DNA from: Bacteroidales bacterium
GTDB lineage: Bacteria > Bacteroidota > Bacteroidia > Bacteroidales > UBA3824
DNA: 64,000 bases
Reading direction: 5' to 3'
Assembly (NCBI GenBank): GCA_016286055.1
Contig: JAEERW010000003.1
Location: 1-64,000 of the forward strand
The position numbers were made by a program, and so were the translations under genes. The notes below the pieces were generated by a model. It did not search any database, was not told the DNA's origin, and saw nothing but the letters and a program-made list of their open reading frames with translations. Shown one piece after another: positions 52,939 to 61,196 of the stretch (its first letter is position 1; each line of letters begins with the position of its first letter).

Positions 52939-53967
52939 TTAATTAAAAATCAGTTCTTTGTATGGTCTTAAAGTGTCGTTAGTAAAAATATTCAACGTAG
53001 CCTTTTCCCCGTTTTTGAGCGATATTTTGACTATAAAACTTTCGTTTGGTTTAATCAATAATCCCGCTTGAAGGTTGGTTTTAACATTTGGGGGAATTTC
53101 CACTTGGTATATTTCAAGGTCGGCTTTGCCATCGTTGTAGATAGTGATTTCGCCCTTGCCGTCCTTACATTCTGCCGCCGAGGGGTATGTGCGCATTGAG
53201 GGTTGAAGGTTTGTGGCATCTAATTCTTTAACAAACAAAGCCTTAGTGGTTGCGTTCATCCTTGTTTTGTTGCCGTTGACGTAAATATATAAGGTGTCGG
53301 TAAGCGTGGCGTAAACTTCCTTATCGCTTGGTGCTGAGTAAGTTATGTTTACAGGTTGTTCGCCGTTGGGTTTTATTTCTTTGGGATAATCTACTGTAAG
53401 ATATTGGTTGTTAGATGTTTCTATCTTTATGTCAATGTTTTTGGTAGATGAGTTTGCCAAATAGAAAGTTTTGGTGATGCTGGCACCCTTGTAAACGTAT
53501 CCAAAGGGGATATTCATTCTCGAAGCATACACCATATCGGCTATGGAATAATAGAAACGTTCTTGTATAGAGCGATTTGCGGGGATCACGTTGGCGGTGA
53601 TTTCCAAAACTCCCATAAGTTGATTTTTGCTGTTGAATAGTTCCACGCTGCGGAAAGTTTCGCCCATATTGCCTGACGGTGAGAATGTTATCTCCACTTC
53701 GCCCGTACCACCTGGAAGCACTTTGTTTTTAGAAAAATTGGCAGTAATGCATTTGCACGACGGATTTGCAAACGTCAGCGACACAGCCTCGTTGCCATCG
53801 TTTCTAAACATAAATATATGATAAACAGAACCTTCCTCTTCGTATACCGTGCCAAAATTGTATTGGTAAGTATCGAAGGTGATGTCGCTGTTTTGGGCAT
53901 TGGTAGCCGTCCACAGAAACGAAAAAATCAATGCAATAATAGTTTTGTCCAAAATCTTTGTTCTCAA
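52939..53967 (-). CDS. Exported DUF1573-like protein
   Basis: 342 residues, start TTG at 53967 at the beginning of a signal peptide (TIIALIFSFLWTATNAQ); there is no ATG nearby that would keep it. DUF1573 / ASPM-SPD-2-Hydin-like Ig domains: FDTYQYNFGTVYEEEGSVYHIFMFRNDGNEAVSL, NPSCKCITANFSK, GGTGEVEITFSPSGNMG. A second and third such domain can be traced. Such proteins are thought to be periplasmic or surface structural parts. Its 3' end is 17 bases before the GH3 start. Confidence 0.8.
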   Translation of the reverse strand: MRTKILDKTIIALIFSFLWTATNAQNSDITFDTYQYNFGTVYEEEGSVYHIFMFRNDGNEAVSLTFANPSCKCITANFSKNKVLPGGTGEVEITFSPSGNMGETFRSVELFNSKNQLMGVLEITANVIPANRSIQERFYYSIADMVYASRMNIPFGYVYKGASITKTFYLANSSTKNIDIKIETSNNQYLTVDYPKEIKPNGEQPVNITYSAPSDKEVYATLTDTLYIYVNGNKTRMNATTKALFVKELDATNLQPSMRTYPSAAECKDGKGEITIYNDGKADLEIYQVEIPPNVKTNLQAGLLIKPNESFIVKISLKNGEKATLNIFTNDTLRPYKELIFN

Positions 53968-54071
53968 CTGTCTGATAATAAATATGTTATTATTTAAATA
54001 ATTCAGTTGCTAATAAACAAATAATTTTGATAAAAAACAAATGAAAAATAAAATTTGAAACCGATAAAAAT

Positions 54072-54097
54072 AAAAAACCCGAAGCAAAAACTTCGGG
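54072..54097 (-). terminator. Terminator of tRNA-Ser
   Basis: CCCGAAG at 54078-54084 pairs with CTTCGGG at 54091-54097; the minus-strand transcript then has six T. Stands seven bases after the tRNA end. Confidence 0.85.
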
Positions 54098-54103
54098 CGT
54101 TTA

Positions 54104-54192
54104 GCGGAAAGAGAGGGATTCGAACCCCCGGTAGAGTCACCCCTACGTCGCATTTCGAGTGCGATACATTCGACCACTCTGCCATCTTTCCG
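54104..54192 (-). tRNA. tRNA-Ser (anticodon CGA)
   Basis: 89 bases on the minus strand. Acceptor CGGAAAG pairs with CTTTCCG, T arm GGGGGTTCGAATCCC, an extended variable arm as in serine tRNAs, and anticodon stem-loop TCGCA-CTCGAAA-TGCGA with anticodon CGA (plus-strand 54155-54157). Reads UCG. CCA is not encoded. A TACTTTTG -7 box at 54202-54209 and a terminator follow the pattern of a monocistronic tRNA gene. Confidence 0.95.
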
Positions 54193-54201
54193 ATTGCGCT
54201 G

Positions 54202-54209
54202 CAAAAGTA
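54202..54209 (-). promoter_or_regulatory. -7 box of tRNA-Ser
   Basis: TACTTTTG on the minus strand, ten bases before the mature 5' end. Confidence 0.5.
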
Positions 54210-54320
54210 GGTATTTTTATGATACGGAAAAATATTTTTGAAGAAAAAATTTTTTTTGTTCCAATATGCATATTGTTAGATAGTTAGATTATTTTATTTT
54301 TTGTAATTAGCCTCAAACCA

Positions 54321-54352
54321 TTTGCTTTTTTGAAAATAATACCTTACTTTTG
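54321..54352 (+). promoter_or_regulatory. Promoter of the 5'-nucleotidase-like gene
   Basis: TTTG at 54321-54324 and TACTTTTG at 54345-54352, spacer 20 bases; the ATG at 54385 follows. Confidence 0.6.
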
Positions 54353-54384
54353 TGCTATTAATCATTTTTAAATTATCTTTTATA

Positions 54385-55824
54385 ATGAAGAAAATATCTT
54401 TAAAATCAATCCTCACAGCATTTTTGCTGATTTTTACACTTTCGGTTTCGGCTCAGGACAAAACCGTTAATATTCTCGCAATCAACGATATGCACGCATA
54501 TCTCGACCGTTTTGCTCAGTTCGGCGGCGTGGTCGATAGTCTCAGGGCTATCTATCCCGACTTGTTTATCATTAGTTCGGGCGACAACCGTACTGGCAAC
54601 CCCTTCAACGATATGTATCCCGAGCCTTCGCGCCCGATGACCGAGTTGATGAACGCTATTGGTTTCAACGTTTCCACACTTGGCAACCACGAGTTTGACG
54701 CTGGTTTTCAAAATCTCAAAAAGTTGATGAACCTCAGCACTTTCCCTCACATTGTCTGCAATGTTTTCCCTGCCGATTCTATGGGTTACAAGTTCGACCC
54801 CTACAAGATTTTTGACGTAAACGGCGTTAAAGTGGGCATTTTGGGCGTTTTGCAAATCAATTCGCAAGGTATTCCCGACTGCCACCCCGACAAGGCTAAG
54901 GGCATCAGATTTACTCCTGTGGTTCAAACAGTTGACAAATACGCCGACGCTCTCCGCAAACAGTGCGACATTGAAATACTTGTTTCGCACATCGGTTTCG
55001 ACGAGGATAAGGAGATGGCTCAAAAATTTCCTATGTTCGATGCTATTCTCGGCGGACACTCGCACACGTATGTTGAAAGCAACACATTTGTTAACAATGT
55101 GTTAATTACCCAAAGCAAGAACAAAGTACGTTTCTGCACCTTGGTACAGTTTACCCTCAAAGATGGCAAGGTTGTAAGCAAGTCGTCGAAGGTAATCGAC
55201 ATCGAAAACTCTAAGTTGAAGTCAGAAAAAATCGAAAAGATGGTGGCTGATTTCTGCAAAAATCCCGAACTTGAAAAACGCGTTACCACACTCGAAAAAC
55301 CTGTTAAAGGCTACGACAATTTCGGCTGTATGATGACCGACGGACAGGCTGCTTCGTCTAACTGCCAAATCGCTATCCAAAACGGCGGCGGTGTTCGTTT
55401 CGACTATCACGACGCAGGCGATTTTACAGTAAAAGACGCACTTATGCTCGATCCCTTTGGCAATCTTATTTGGACATTCAAACTCACCGGCAAACAGATT
55501 CTCGATGTTATAAAACTCTGCAAAGAGCGTGACGAGGGCGTTGAACCATACGTTAGCGGAATGAGTTACATTATGTACGTTGACAAAGACGACCCCAACA
55601 AAGTGCTTGAAGTTAAAGGACTTTTGCCCAACGGCAAGCCCATCAAACCTAAGAAAGTTTACACCGTGGCAGCCAACAGTTACACCGTTTCTATCACAGA
55701 TATGAAACAATATGGCGGCGTGGAAACCACAAAAACATCGTGCGACTGTATGCGCGAATTCCTCTCCAAAAAAGCAAGCGTAGATTATTCTAACACTCGC
55801 AGAGCGCAGATTATCAAGAAGTAA
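54385..55824 (+). CDS. Exported 5'-nucleotidase / UshA-like metallophosphatase
   Basis: 479 residues from the ATG at 54385, signal peptide SLKSILTAFLLIFTLSVSAQ. N-terminal metallophosphoesterase with NILAINDMHAYLD, SGDNRTGNPF, STLGNHEFDAGF and ILGGHSHTYVE, all metal ligands present; the Asp-His opening is NDMHA where NDFHG is usual. C-terminal 5'-nucleotidase domain with IAIQNGGGVRFDYHDAGDFTVKDALMLDPFGN. Shorter than UshA (about 550). Hydrolyses nucleotides or 2',3'-cyclic nucleotides outside the cytoplasm to recover phosphate and nucleosides. Confidence 0.92.
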   Translation: MKKISLKSILTAFLLIFTLSVSAQDKTVNILAINDMHAYLDRFAQFGGVVDSLRAIYPDLFIISSGDNRTGNPFNDMYPEPSRPMTELMNAIGFNVSTLGNHEFDAGFQNLKKLMNLSTFPHIVCNVFPADSMGYKFDPYKIFDVNGVKVGILGVLQINSQGIPDCHPDKAKGIRFTPVVQTVDKYADALRKQCDIEILVSHIGFDEDKEMAQKFPMFDAILGGHSHTYVESNTFVNNVLITQSKNKVRFCTLVQFTLKDGKVVSKSSKVIDIENSKLKSEKIEKMVADFCKNPELEKRVTTLEKPVKGYDNFGCMMTDGQAASSNCQIAIQNGGGVRFDYHDAGDFTVKDALMLDPFGNLIWTFKLTGKQILDVIKLCKERDEGVEPYVSGMSYIMYVDKDDPNKVLEVKGLLPNGKPIKPKKVYTVAANSYTVSITDMKQYGGVETTKTSCDCMREFLSKKASVDYSNTRRAQIIKK

Positions 55825-55883
55825 TAAACCATAATGATATGTCATGAAAGGGATGTACAAATGAGTGCGTCCCTTTTTTCATG

Positions 55884-56555
55884 CTAATATATGTTGTCCT
55901 CACGGTATCCGGGAAGGATTTCTATCTTCTTAAATCCTGCCATTTTTGTAATGGATTCAAAAACAAATGGCGGTGTGATATGTTTGAACATTATTTCGTA
56001 AGTGTCTCGCTGAAAGGTAAATGTGGTATTGTCTTCTCGTATTCGCTGCGTTCCTTTTATAAACAAATCACCAATTTTGCCAGCTAAAACGTCGTCTTTG
56101 TTGATGAATCCAAGAAATGTGGCGAATGAAGCATCATTGTCGTTGTGAAAGCTTATGCAAAAATAATAGTCGGTTTTGCTAAATTCTTTATGAAGCTGGT
56201 ACGAAGGGATATTCAGTACATAATTATCTCTAAATCTGTTACTTTTGCGGTGCATCGACTTGATATCTATCGACAGAGTTTGGTTATTCACTTCAAGCAA
56301 AAAATCCTGCCCGAAATCCTGTCCGTCTACCGCACCGAAAGACCTTTTGGGACGCGTTAATCCGTAAACATCTGCAAAAACCACCTCGCCCAAAGTGCCT
56401 GTATATCTAAACTCCCGTTGCCGTTTTTTGCCATCAGGGTCGTGCGCAAAAATATCCGTAACAGGGTGATTAGCAATAGAATAATCCACAAGTTTTATGG
56501 CATATTCCTTTTGTTCGGGCGTTACCTTAATTTGAAATACATAACGTTCTGACAT
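55884..56555 (-). CDS. Putative PD-(D/E)XK nuclease-like protein
   Basis: 223 residues from the ATG at 56555; the ATG at 56582 lies at the transcription start predicted from the -7 box at 56586-56593 and is less likely. A PD-(D/E)XK-like core is visible: GTLGEVVFADVYG, then FGQDFLLEVNNQTLSIDIKSM with a D...D-x-K order. The rest (YVLNIPSYQLHKEFSKTDYYFCISFH) is consistent with a restriction-enzyme-like fold. No methyltransferase is nearby. The gene may be a lone nuclease or repair enzyme. Confidence 0.6.
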   Translation of the reverse strand: MSERYVFQIKVTPEQKEYAIKLVDYSIANHPVTDIFAHDPDGKKRQREFRYTGTLGEVVFADVYGLTRPKRSFGAVDGQDFGQDFLLEVNNQTLSIDIKSMHRKSNRFRDNYVLNIPSYQLHKEFSKTDYYFCISFHNDNDASFATFLGFINKDDVLAGKIGDLFIKGTQRIREDNTTFTFQRDTYEIMFKHITPPFVFESITKMAGFKKIEILPGYREDNIY

Positions 56556-56585
56556 TTGCTTTTGAGTTATAACAGTTTGCATTTA

Positions 56586-56593
56586 CAAAGATA
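56586..56593 (-). promoter_or_regulatory. -7 box of the nuclease-like gene
   Basis: TATCTTTG on the minus strand; makes the first ATG at 56582 leaderless and supports the ATG at 56555. Confidence 0.4.
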
Positions 56594-56698
56594 TAAAAAA
56601 ACGATTTTTACATTATGATTGTCTGCTAAAAAAATGTTAAAAAACTTACATAATGAAATGATTGAACATACATTTGCAAAAACAATATTATATCTACC

Positions 56699-57571
56699 AT
56701 GAAAATCTTTAAAGACATATTAAAGGCAACATTGAGCGCCTCAGGAACTAATCTGAAACGATTAGATAAGTTCAGTAACTTGCCGTCGGGCTTCCCTTCG
56801 TTGGACAGAGTGACTGGCGGCTTGGAAAAATCCAGTCTTACGGTAATTGCTTCGCGTCCGTCGATGGGCAAAACGGCTTTTGTTTTGTCGCTTGCCAACA
56901 ATCTGACCATGAAGTTCAACATACCAACATTGTTTTTTTCGATAGAAATGAACGATGTACAGCTCACCAACAGGTATATTAGTTTAGTTTCCAAAATCGA
57001 CTTGTTGAAAATCAAATCGGGCAATCTTGATGATAACGAAAAACAGCAATTGAAGGTTGGCATTGGCAAGGTCAAGAATAATCCATTGTTTTTTCAAACA
57101 GAGTTGGTGGAACTTTCGGCAATTGCCAATGAATGTCGGGAGTTCAAAAAACAATACAACGAGGGGGTGATAATTATTGACAATTTGCAGCAAATGAACA
57201 ATGCCGCCAAGCAACATTATTCGCGCAAACATGAATTGGATTCCGTCGTCAGAGAGCTTAAATTGTTGGCAAAGGAAATCGAATTGCCGGTAATTATTAC
57301 CTCGTCGGTCAACCGTAATGTTGTGACACGAGGCGGCATGCTACGTCCGTTTTTGTGCGACTTGTACGGATCGAGCGAAATCGAAAACATTGCCGACGTT
57401 ATCATATTTATTTACAGACCAGAGTTTTATGGAATTATGGAAGATCCCGAAGGCAACAGCACCGCACAAAGGGCTTCTTTTGTCGTTGCCAAGAATCGCC
57501 ACGGCTCAATCAATGAGGTGAATCTGTGTTTTAAGGCAGAATATGGCAAAATATGCGAGTGGACACTGTAA
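56699..57571 (+). CDS. DnaB C-terminal-like (RecA-fold) ATPase without the N-terminal domain
   Basis: 290 residues. Only the C-terminal helicase part of DnaB is present: LPSGFPSLDRVTGGLEKSSLTVIASRPSMGKTAFVLSLANN (Walker A), LFFSIEMNDVQL, VIIIDNLQQMN (Walker B), PVIITSSVNRNV, GSSEIENIADVIIFIYRPEFYG, and VVAKNRHGSINEVNLCF. There is no N-terminal primase-binding domain, so it is probably not the replicative helicase. It may serve a phage-like or plasmid-like replication role, or be a RadA-like accessory. No other replication genes are close. Confidence 0.85.
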   Translation: MKIFKDILKATLSASGTNLKRLDKFSNLPSGFPSLDRVTGGLEKSSLTVIASRPSMGKTAFVLSLANNLTMKFNIPTLFFSIEMNDVQLTNRYISLVSKIDLLKIKSGNLDDNEKQQLKVGIGKVKNNPLFFQTELVELSAIANECREFKKQYNEGVIIIDNLQQMNNAAKQHYSRKHELDSVVRELKLLAKEIELPVIITSSVNRNVVTRGGMLRPFLCDLYGSSEIENIADVIIFIYRPEFYGIMEDPEGNSTAQRASFVVAKNRHGSINEVNLCFKAEYGKICEWTL

Positions 57572-57575
57572 AGGG

Positions 57576-58145
57576 TTATTTTAGAGAATCATTTTCCCAT
57601 TTAGTCGGATTGTTGTCGATATAATTTTTGATTCGTTGATATTCCAAATCATCGCGAATTATGTGGTCGTGGTAATTTGCTTGCCATAAAGGATTGTTTT
57701 TATTGAATTTTTCTATTGATAATCCGTTAGAGTCAATCCAATCATCAATATGTTTGATTGTTGCCGATTTGAATCCTGCAATAAATGATGATATTGATTT
57801 CGGTTGGCGTTGTAATGGTTGGGGTAGAGACGCACGGCCGTGCGTCTCTACGGAACCATCCATGCAATTTGTTTTGTCCAATATAATGATTGCGTGCAAA
57901 TGGTTTGGCATTAATATATACGAACCAAGAAACAATTCCTGCCGCATTTCAAATGATTTGAAAAATTGGTCATTTACAATTTGTCCAATATCATTCAATT
58001 TCATTTCTCCATTGTTGATGTTGCCAAATAGAGGTTTCCTATTGGCAGTTACAATTGTGATGAAATAATGACCGTTGTTGGCATAATTCCATCCGCGTAA
58101 ACGATTAGACGGAATTCTGTATTTGTTTTTAAATTTGTCTTGCAT
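57576..58145 (-). CDS. REP-associated tyrosine transposase (RAYT, Y1_Tnp family)
   Basis: 189 residues. RNKYRIPSNRLRGWNYANNGHYFITIVTANRKPLFG, YILMPNHLHAIIILD with the HUH-type metal-binding His pair, and ANYHDHIIRDDLEYQRIKNYIDNNPTKW with the active-site Tyr, match RAYT proteins that act on REP palindromes. The gene itself contains a 28-base REP palindrome (57824-57851), which codes for a GSVETHGRASLPQP segment inserted between the HUH half and the Tyr half. Confidence 0.9.
   Translation of the reverse strand: MQDKFKNKYRIPSNRLRGWNYANNGHYFITIVTANRKPLFGNINNGEMKLNDIGQIVNDQFFKSFEMRQELFLGSYILMPNHLHAIIILDKTNCMDGSVETHGRASLPQPLQRQPKSISSFIAGFKSATIKHIDDWIDSNGLSIEKFNKNNPLWQANYHDHIIRDDLEYQRIKNYIDNNPTKWENDSLK
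57824..57851. repeat. 28-base perfect REP palindrome inside the RAYT gene
   Basis: Perfect inverted repeat beginning GTAGAGACGCACGG and ending with its complement. In frame with the RAYT reading frame. A close relative of it is at 63373-63400. Confidence 0.9.
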
Positions 58146-58217
58146 TGCGTTTTCGGTTTTTGGCGTGTGCGATAATCATTGTTTGTAATGATTTATTTCA
58201 CAAAGTAATAAAAATCC

Positions 58218-58952
58218 TCACAATATTTCCATCTTAAAACCCCAATTGCCATCGGGAAATTTTTTGTTCTTGATGATGCATTCTATCGAATCCGTCTGTG
58301 GATTTTTTAGTTTGTAAACTCGGTCTACGGTGTCCCTGTAATACCATTGGTCATGATCTTTGATGTCAATAAATTTTTGCCAAACTTGTACATTGAATTT
58401 ATCGTATGGGAACGAGATTATGAAATCCTTGCCAATAGTTTCTCTCGTAAAATCAGATGCCCTTCTCGGAACCCTACCACCTTGAGGGTCTGCCCAAGTG
58501 GAGAACGTATCAAAATACGTTGGGTCGCTATCAATATATGATGCTTTATAGTAATCCCTTTCTTCAAACCAATAAGAATCGAATTCCCTATAATAATCAG
58601 TTATGTGCTTGTGCAGTTCTATTTTGTTATCTAATATTGTTTTCTTTGTTGTTGTATCTTGAAAAAACACCAGTATTTTTTTCAGGTTGTGCTTTTCGTT
58701 GTCTATGGCTTTACGGTAGCAATAGAGATGGTAATAGCCTTGCAGAGTATCATCATTGCTTCCTAGATAGGTTTTTACGTATGGTTCAATCTCAACTTCT
58801 CCGTGATACATTCTGAACCAGCCGAATCTTATATGCATATGTACGAGTATAATTATTACACAGAGTGCCACAAACGATAAAAATACCGTTTGGCAGCCCC
58901 AAAGCCATGGGGAACGCTGTTTGAGTGGGGGACGAGGTGAATTTGTTGTCAT
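58218..58952 (-). CDS. Single-TM protein of unknown function
   Basis: About 244 residues from the ATG at 58952; the frame is open to 59024 but starts near the 59 kb gap. One membrane segment near residues 24-41 (VFLSFVALCVIIILVHM) with a short cytoplasmic N terminus and a long C-terminal domain rich in Tyr, Asp and Lys. No domain recognised. It lies between the RAYT gene and the OLD-family ATPase and could belong to the latter's neighbourhood. Confidence 0.5.
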   Translation of the reverse strand: MTTNSPRPPLKQRSPWLWGCQTVFLSFVALCVIIILVHMHIRFGWFRMYHGEVEIEPYVKTYLGSNDDTLQGYYHLYCYRKAIDNEKHNLKKILVFFQDTTTKKTILDNKIELHKHITDYYREFDSYWFEERDYYKASYIDSDPTYFDTFSTWADPQGGRVPRRASDFTRETIGKDFIISFPYDKFNVQVWQKFIDIKDHDQWYYRDTVDRVYKLKNPQTDSIECIIKNKKFPDGNWGFKMEIL

Positions 58953-59115
58953 ATTTTTGAGATGTTTATGGTGTCTGAATGTTTGTAGATTATCTCTGTC
59001 TCGAATGGGTGACATCCGAAACAATTCTGTAACACATAGAACGCTGGTAAGCTTTGAGATGAGGCCTTTGCGTTACATCTTTTATAGACCCTACGCTCCT
59101 CACTTATGTAGTTGA

Positions 59116-61101
59116 TTATCTGTTATAAAAATCCTTTATAGATAAAATCCAATCTGGAATTACATAATGACCATTTTTCAAAATTTCAACATACTTATTA
59201 GCAAACATTACTTTATTATTACCATTATTTCCATTAAAGAATTCATCTAATTGCAGTTTTTCATTTATCCTCAAATTCAAGGCATACTCACTAGGTATTT
59301 CTTCTATAGTATTATCTGTAACAAAGTCAAGTATTGATTCAAATCCATTATTTTTGAAATAAATTAACGCTTTTTGAAAAACAATGCCATTTAAGGTGTC
59401 TTCAATATCAGTATTAGGAGCCTTTGGATTCGCTGTTATTTTTACTAATGTGGTATTTTTCTCAGCATTAACATTTACTATTCTTCTGCATCGTAAATTG
59501 GACTCTAAATTATCTTGGGTTGCAAATTCTACTGGATTTGAATCAGTATCTGTAAGTAAGAAAACTCTTCCTTTTAATTGATCTCCCTGTCTTAATTCTT
59601 CAAATAATACTTGCAACCTATTGTAGGTATTTTTCACTTCTGACGCGGTACATACAGGAATAATTCTTAATTTTTTATTATCAATCTCTTCTCGCAAATA
59701 AGCATCTAAGTATATTTTATCAGAGAATCCCTCACATATTAACCAATTATATGAATCTTCCTTTGAAATCACACTCATCAATATCGATTGAATAAAATCA
59801 TTAGAACTTTTTAATGAAATATCAATTGGCAATGGAGAGTGAAACTCCTGTGCATAATTTCTCGTTTGATGTTTAATTTCCTCTCTATACTTTTGAATAT
59901 TAAAAATATGTCCTTTATTTTTGGCATCTGTGAAAGTAATGTTAGTAACTGTGCCATTGGGAATCGCAGGAATAAAGCCATACCAATGGGACGAAATAAG
60001 TATTTGACAACATTTTGTACTGATTTCGTGTAATTTTTCAAATTGTTCGTAGCAAGCTGACACATGCAATGATGATTCTGGTTCATCGACAGCAATTATC
60101 AAATTTTTTGTATTATCACTTCTGTATTCACTAACTAAGCTATGAATCAGTGATAAAATGGCTTGCTGTTTTTCTCCAGAACTTAACTCTTTCAAAGGTA
60201 AATCTTTTCCTCCGTTTTTTCCCTCTTTATGCAATTGTCTTAGTGAGAAAAAATCTTGAACAATTAAATTATAAATTTTATCAGGTTTTAGATTTGGTTG
60301 ATAACTTGTAGGTGCCCTGAATACGTAGTTCGGTAATTTTGATGACAATTCTTCCACAAATTTTTTTAACCCCATACTAATATCAGAAATATCTGTCTTC
60401 GTTAAATACTCTGAAATAATTTTATGAAGATTAGTATTCAATAATGTTTGTAATTCTAAAGTTTCAAAACGAACCAAATTCTCTGGTTCAATATCTTTTG
60501 GAATAAATACATATTGGAAATATTCTCTTATTTTAAGATAAATATCTTTGTATTTTTCTTGAAGTATTTTCTGTTTTTGTTCAGCATTTTGAGCTTCCGA
60601 ATCAGCGACAAGTTTATTAATAAAGACTCCGTCCTTAAAAAAACCTAAACTAACATTACCGTCAATATCTAAACCAATAGGAATAAGACAATAATTATTA
60701 CGGTTAATACTATCTGTTAATGATAAAATATGATTTGAGAATTGTTTGATTAACTCCACATAATTATTGTTAATAATATTAGGAGCAATATTTGTTATTA
60801 CATCCCATATACAATCACTAAGAGTGATAATATCATTTTCGTAATCAGAAAAACTGTTGTGGATAATTTCTTTGTTGACACAAAATACGGGTACAACATA
60901 ACAATCATCTGATTTTGGGTTGCCAGTATTATTCTTTTTAAAATCTTTATTGTTGAAGTAATAGTCCAATGCTTCAAGTATCGAACTTTTTCCAATTCCA
61001 TTTTTGCCAATAAGGCCACAAAAACGATTGCCATTGGAAATTGGAATATATGTGATACTTTTGTAAATTTTGAAATTCCTTAATATAACACCAAGAATCA
61101 T
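59116..61101 (-). CDS. OLD-family AAA ATPase with TOPRIM domain (putative defence nuclease)
   Basis: 661 residues. N-terminal SMC/ABC-like ATPase: Walker A CGLIGKNGIGKSSILEAL, signature LSSGEKQQAILSL, Walker B LIIAVDEPESSLHVS. C-terminal TOPRIM part: WLICEGFSDKIYLDAYL and VFLLTDTDSNP, with the acidic pair. This is the layout of OLD nucleases, some of which are antiphage (Gabija GajA, PARIS-like AriA). There is no adjacent UvrD/GajB helicase and no separate AriB. It could be a class 1 OLD working alone. No evidence of recent movement except the RAYT gene about one kilobase away. Confidence 0.82.
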   Translation of the reverse strand: MILGVILRNFKIYKSITYIPISNGNRFCGLIGKNGIGKSSILEALDYYFNNKDFKKNNTGNPKSDDCYVVPVFCVNKEIIHNSFSDYENDIITLSDCIWDVITNIAPNIINNNYVELIKQFSNHILSLTDSINRNNYCLIPIGLDIDGNVSLGFFKDGVFINKLVADSEAQNAEQKQKILQEKYKDIYLKIREYFQYVFIPKDIEPENLVRFETLELQTLLNTNLHKIISEYLTKTDISDISMGLKKFVEELSSKLPNYVFRAPTSYQPNLKPDKIYNLIVQDFFSLRQLHKEGKNGGKDLPLKELSSGEKQQAILSLIHSLVSEYRSDNTKNLIIAVDEPESSLHVSACYEQFEKLHEISTKCCQILISSHWYGFIPAIPNGTVTNITFTDAKNKGHIFNIQKYREEIKHQTRNYAQEFHSPLPIDISLKSSNDFIQSILMSVISKEDSYNWLICEGFSDKIYLDAYLREEIDNKKLRIIPVCTASEVKNTYNRLQVLFEELRQGDQLKGRVFLLTDTDSNPVEFATQDNLESNLRCRRIVNVNAEKNTTLVKITANPKAPNTDIEDTLNGIVFQKALIYFKNNGFESILDFVTDNTIEEIPSEYALNLRINEKLQLDEFFNGNNGNNKVMFANKYVEILKNGHYVIPDWILSIKDFYNR

Positions 61102-61129
61102 AATAATATTTGTTTATATATTAAAAAAA

Positions 61130-61171
61130 AACTCCGCGTAATGTTTTGATCTTCCTCATTGCACGGAGTTT
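61130..61171 (-). terminator. dnaK: Terminator of dnaK
   Basis: ACTCCGCGTAATG at 61131-61143 pairs with CATTGCACGGAGT at 61157-61169 (imperfect), with T runs on both strands: TTTTTTTT for dnaK, TTTTTT for the other strand. Confidence 0.75.
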
Positions 61172-61196
61172 TTTATATCAAATCACTTATGTACCC

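Noticed and set aside
55222-55860. Minus-strand open frame of 212 codons over the 5'-nucleotidase gene
   Set aside because: Antisense shadow of the conserved nucleotidase domain.
58218-61101. PARIS-type AriA/AriB pair
   Set aside because: The TOPRIM part is in the same chain as the ATPase and the neighbouring gene is a single-TM protein without TOPRIM motifs; an OLD protein explains it better.
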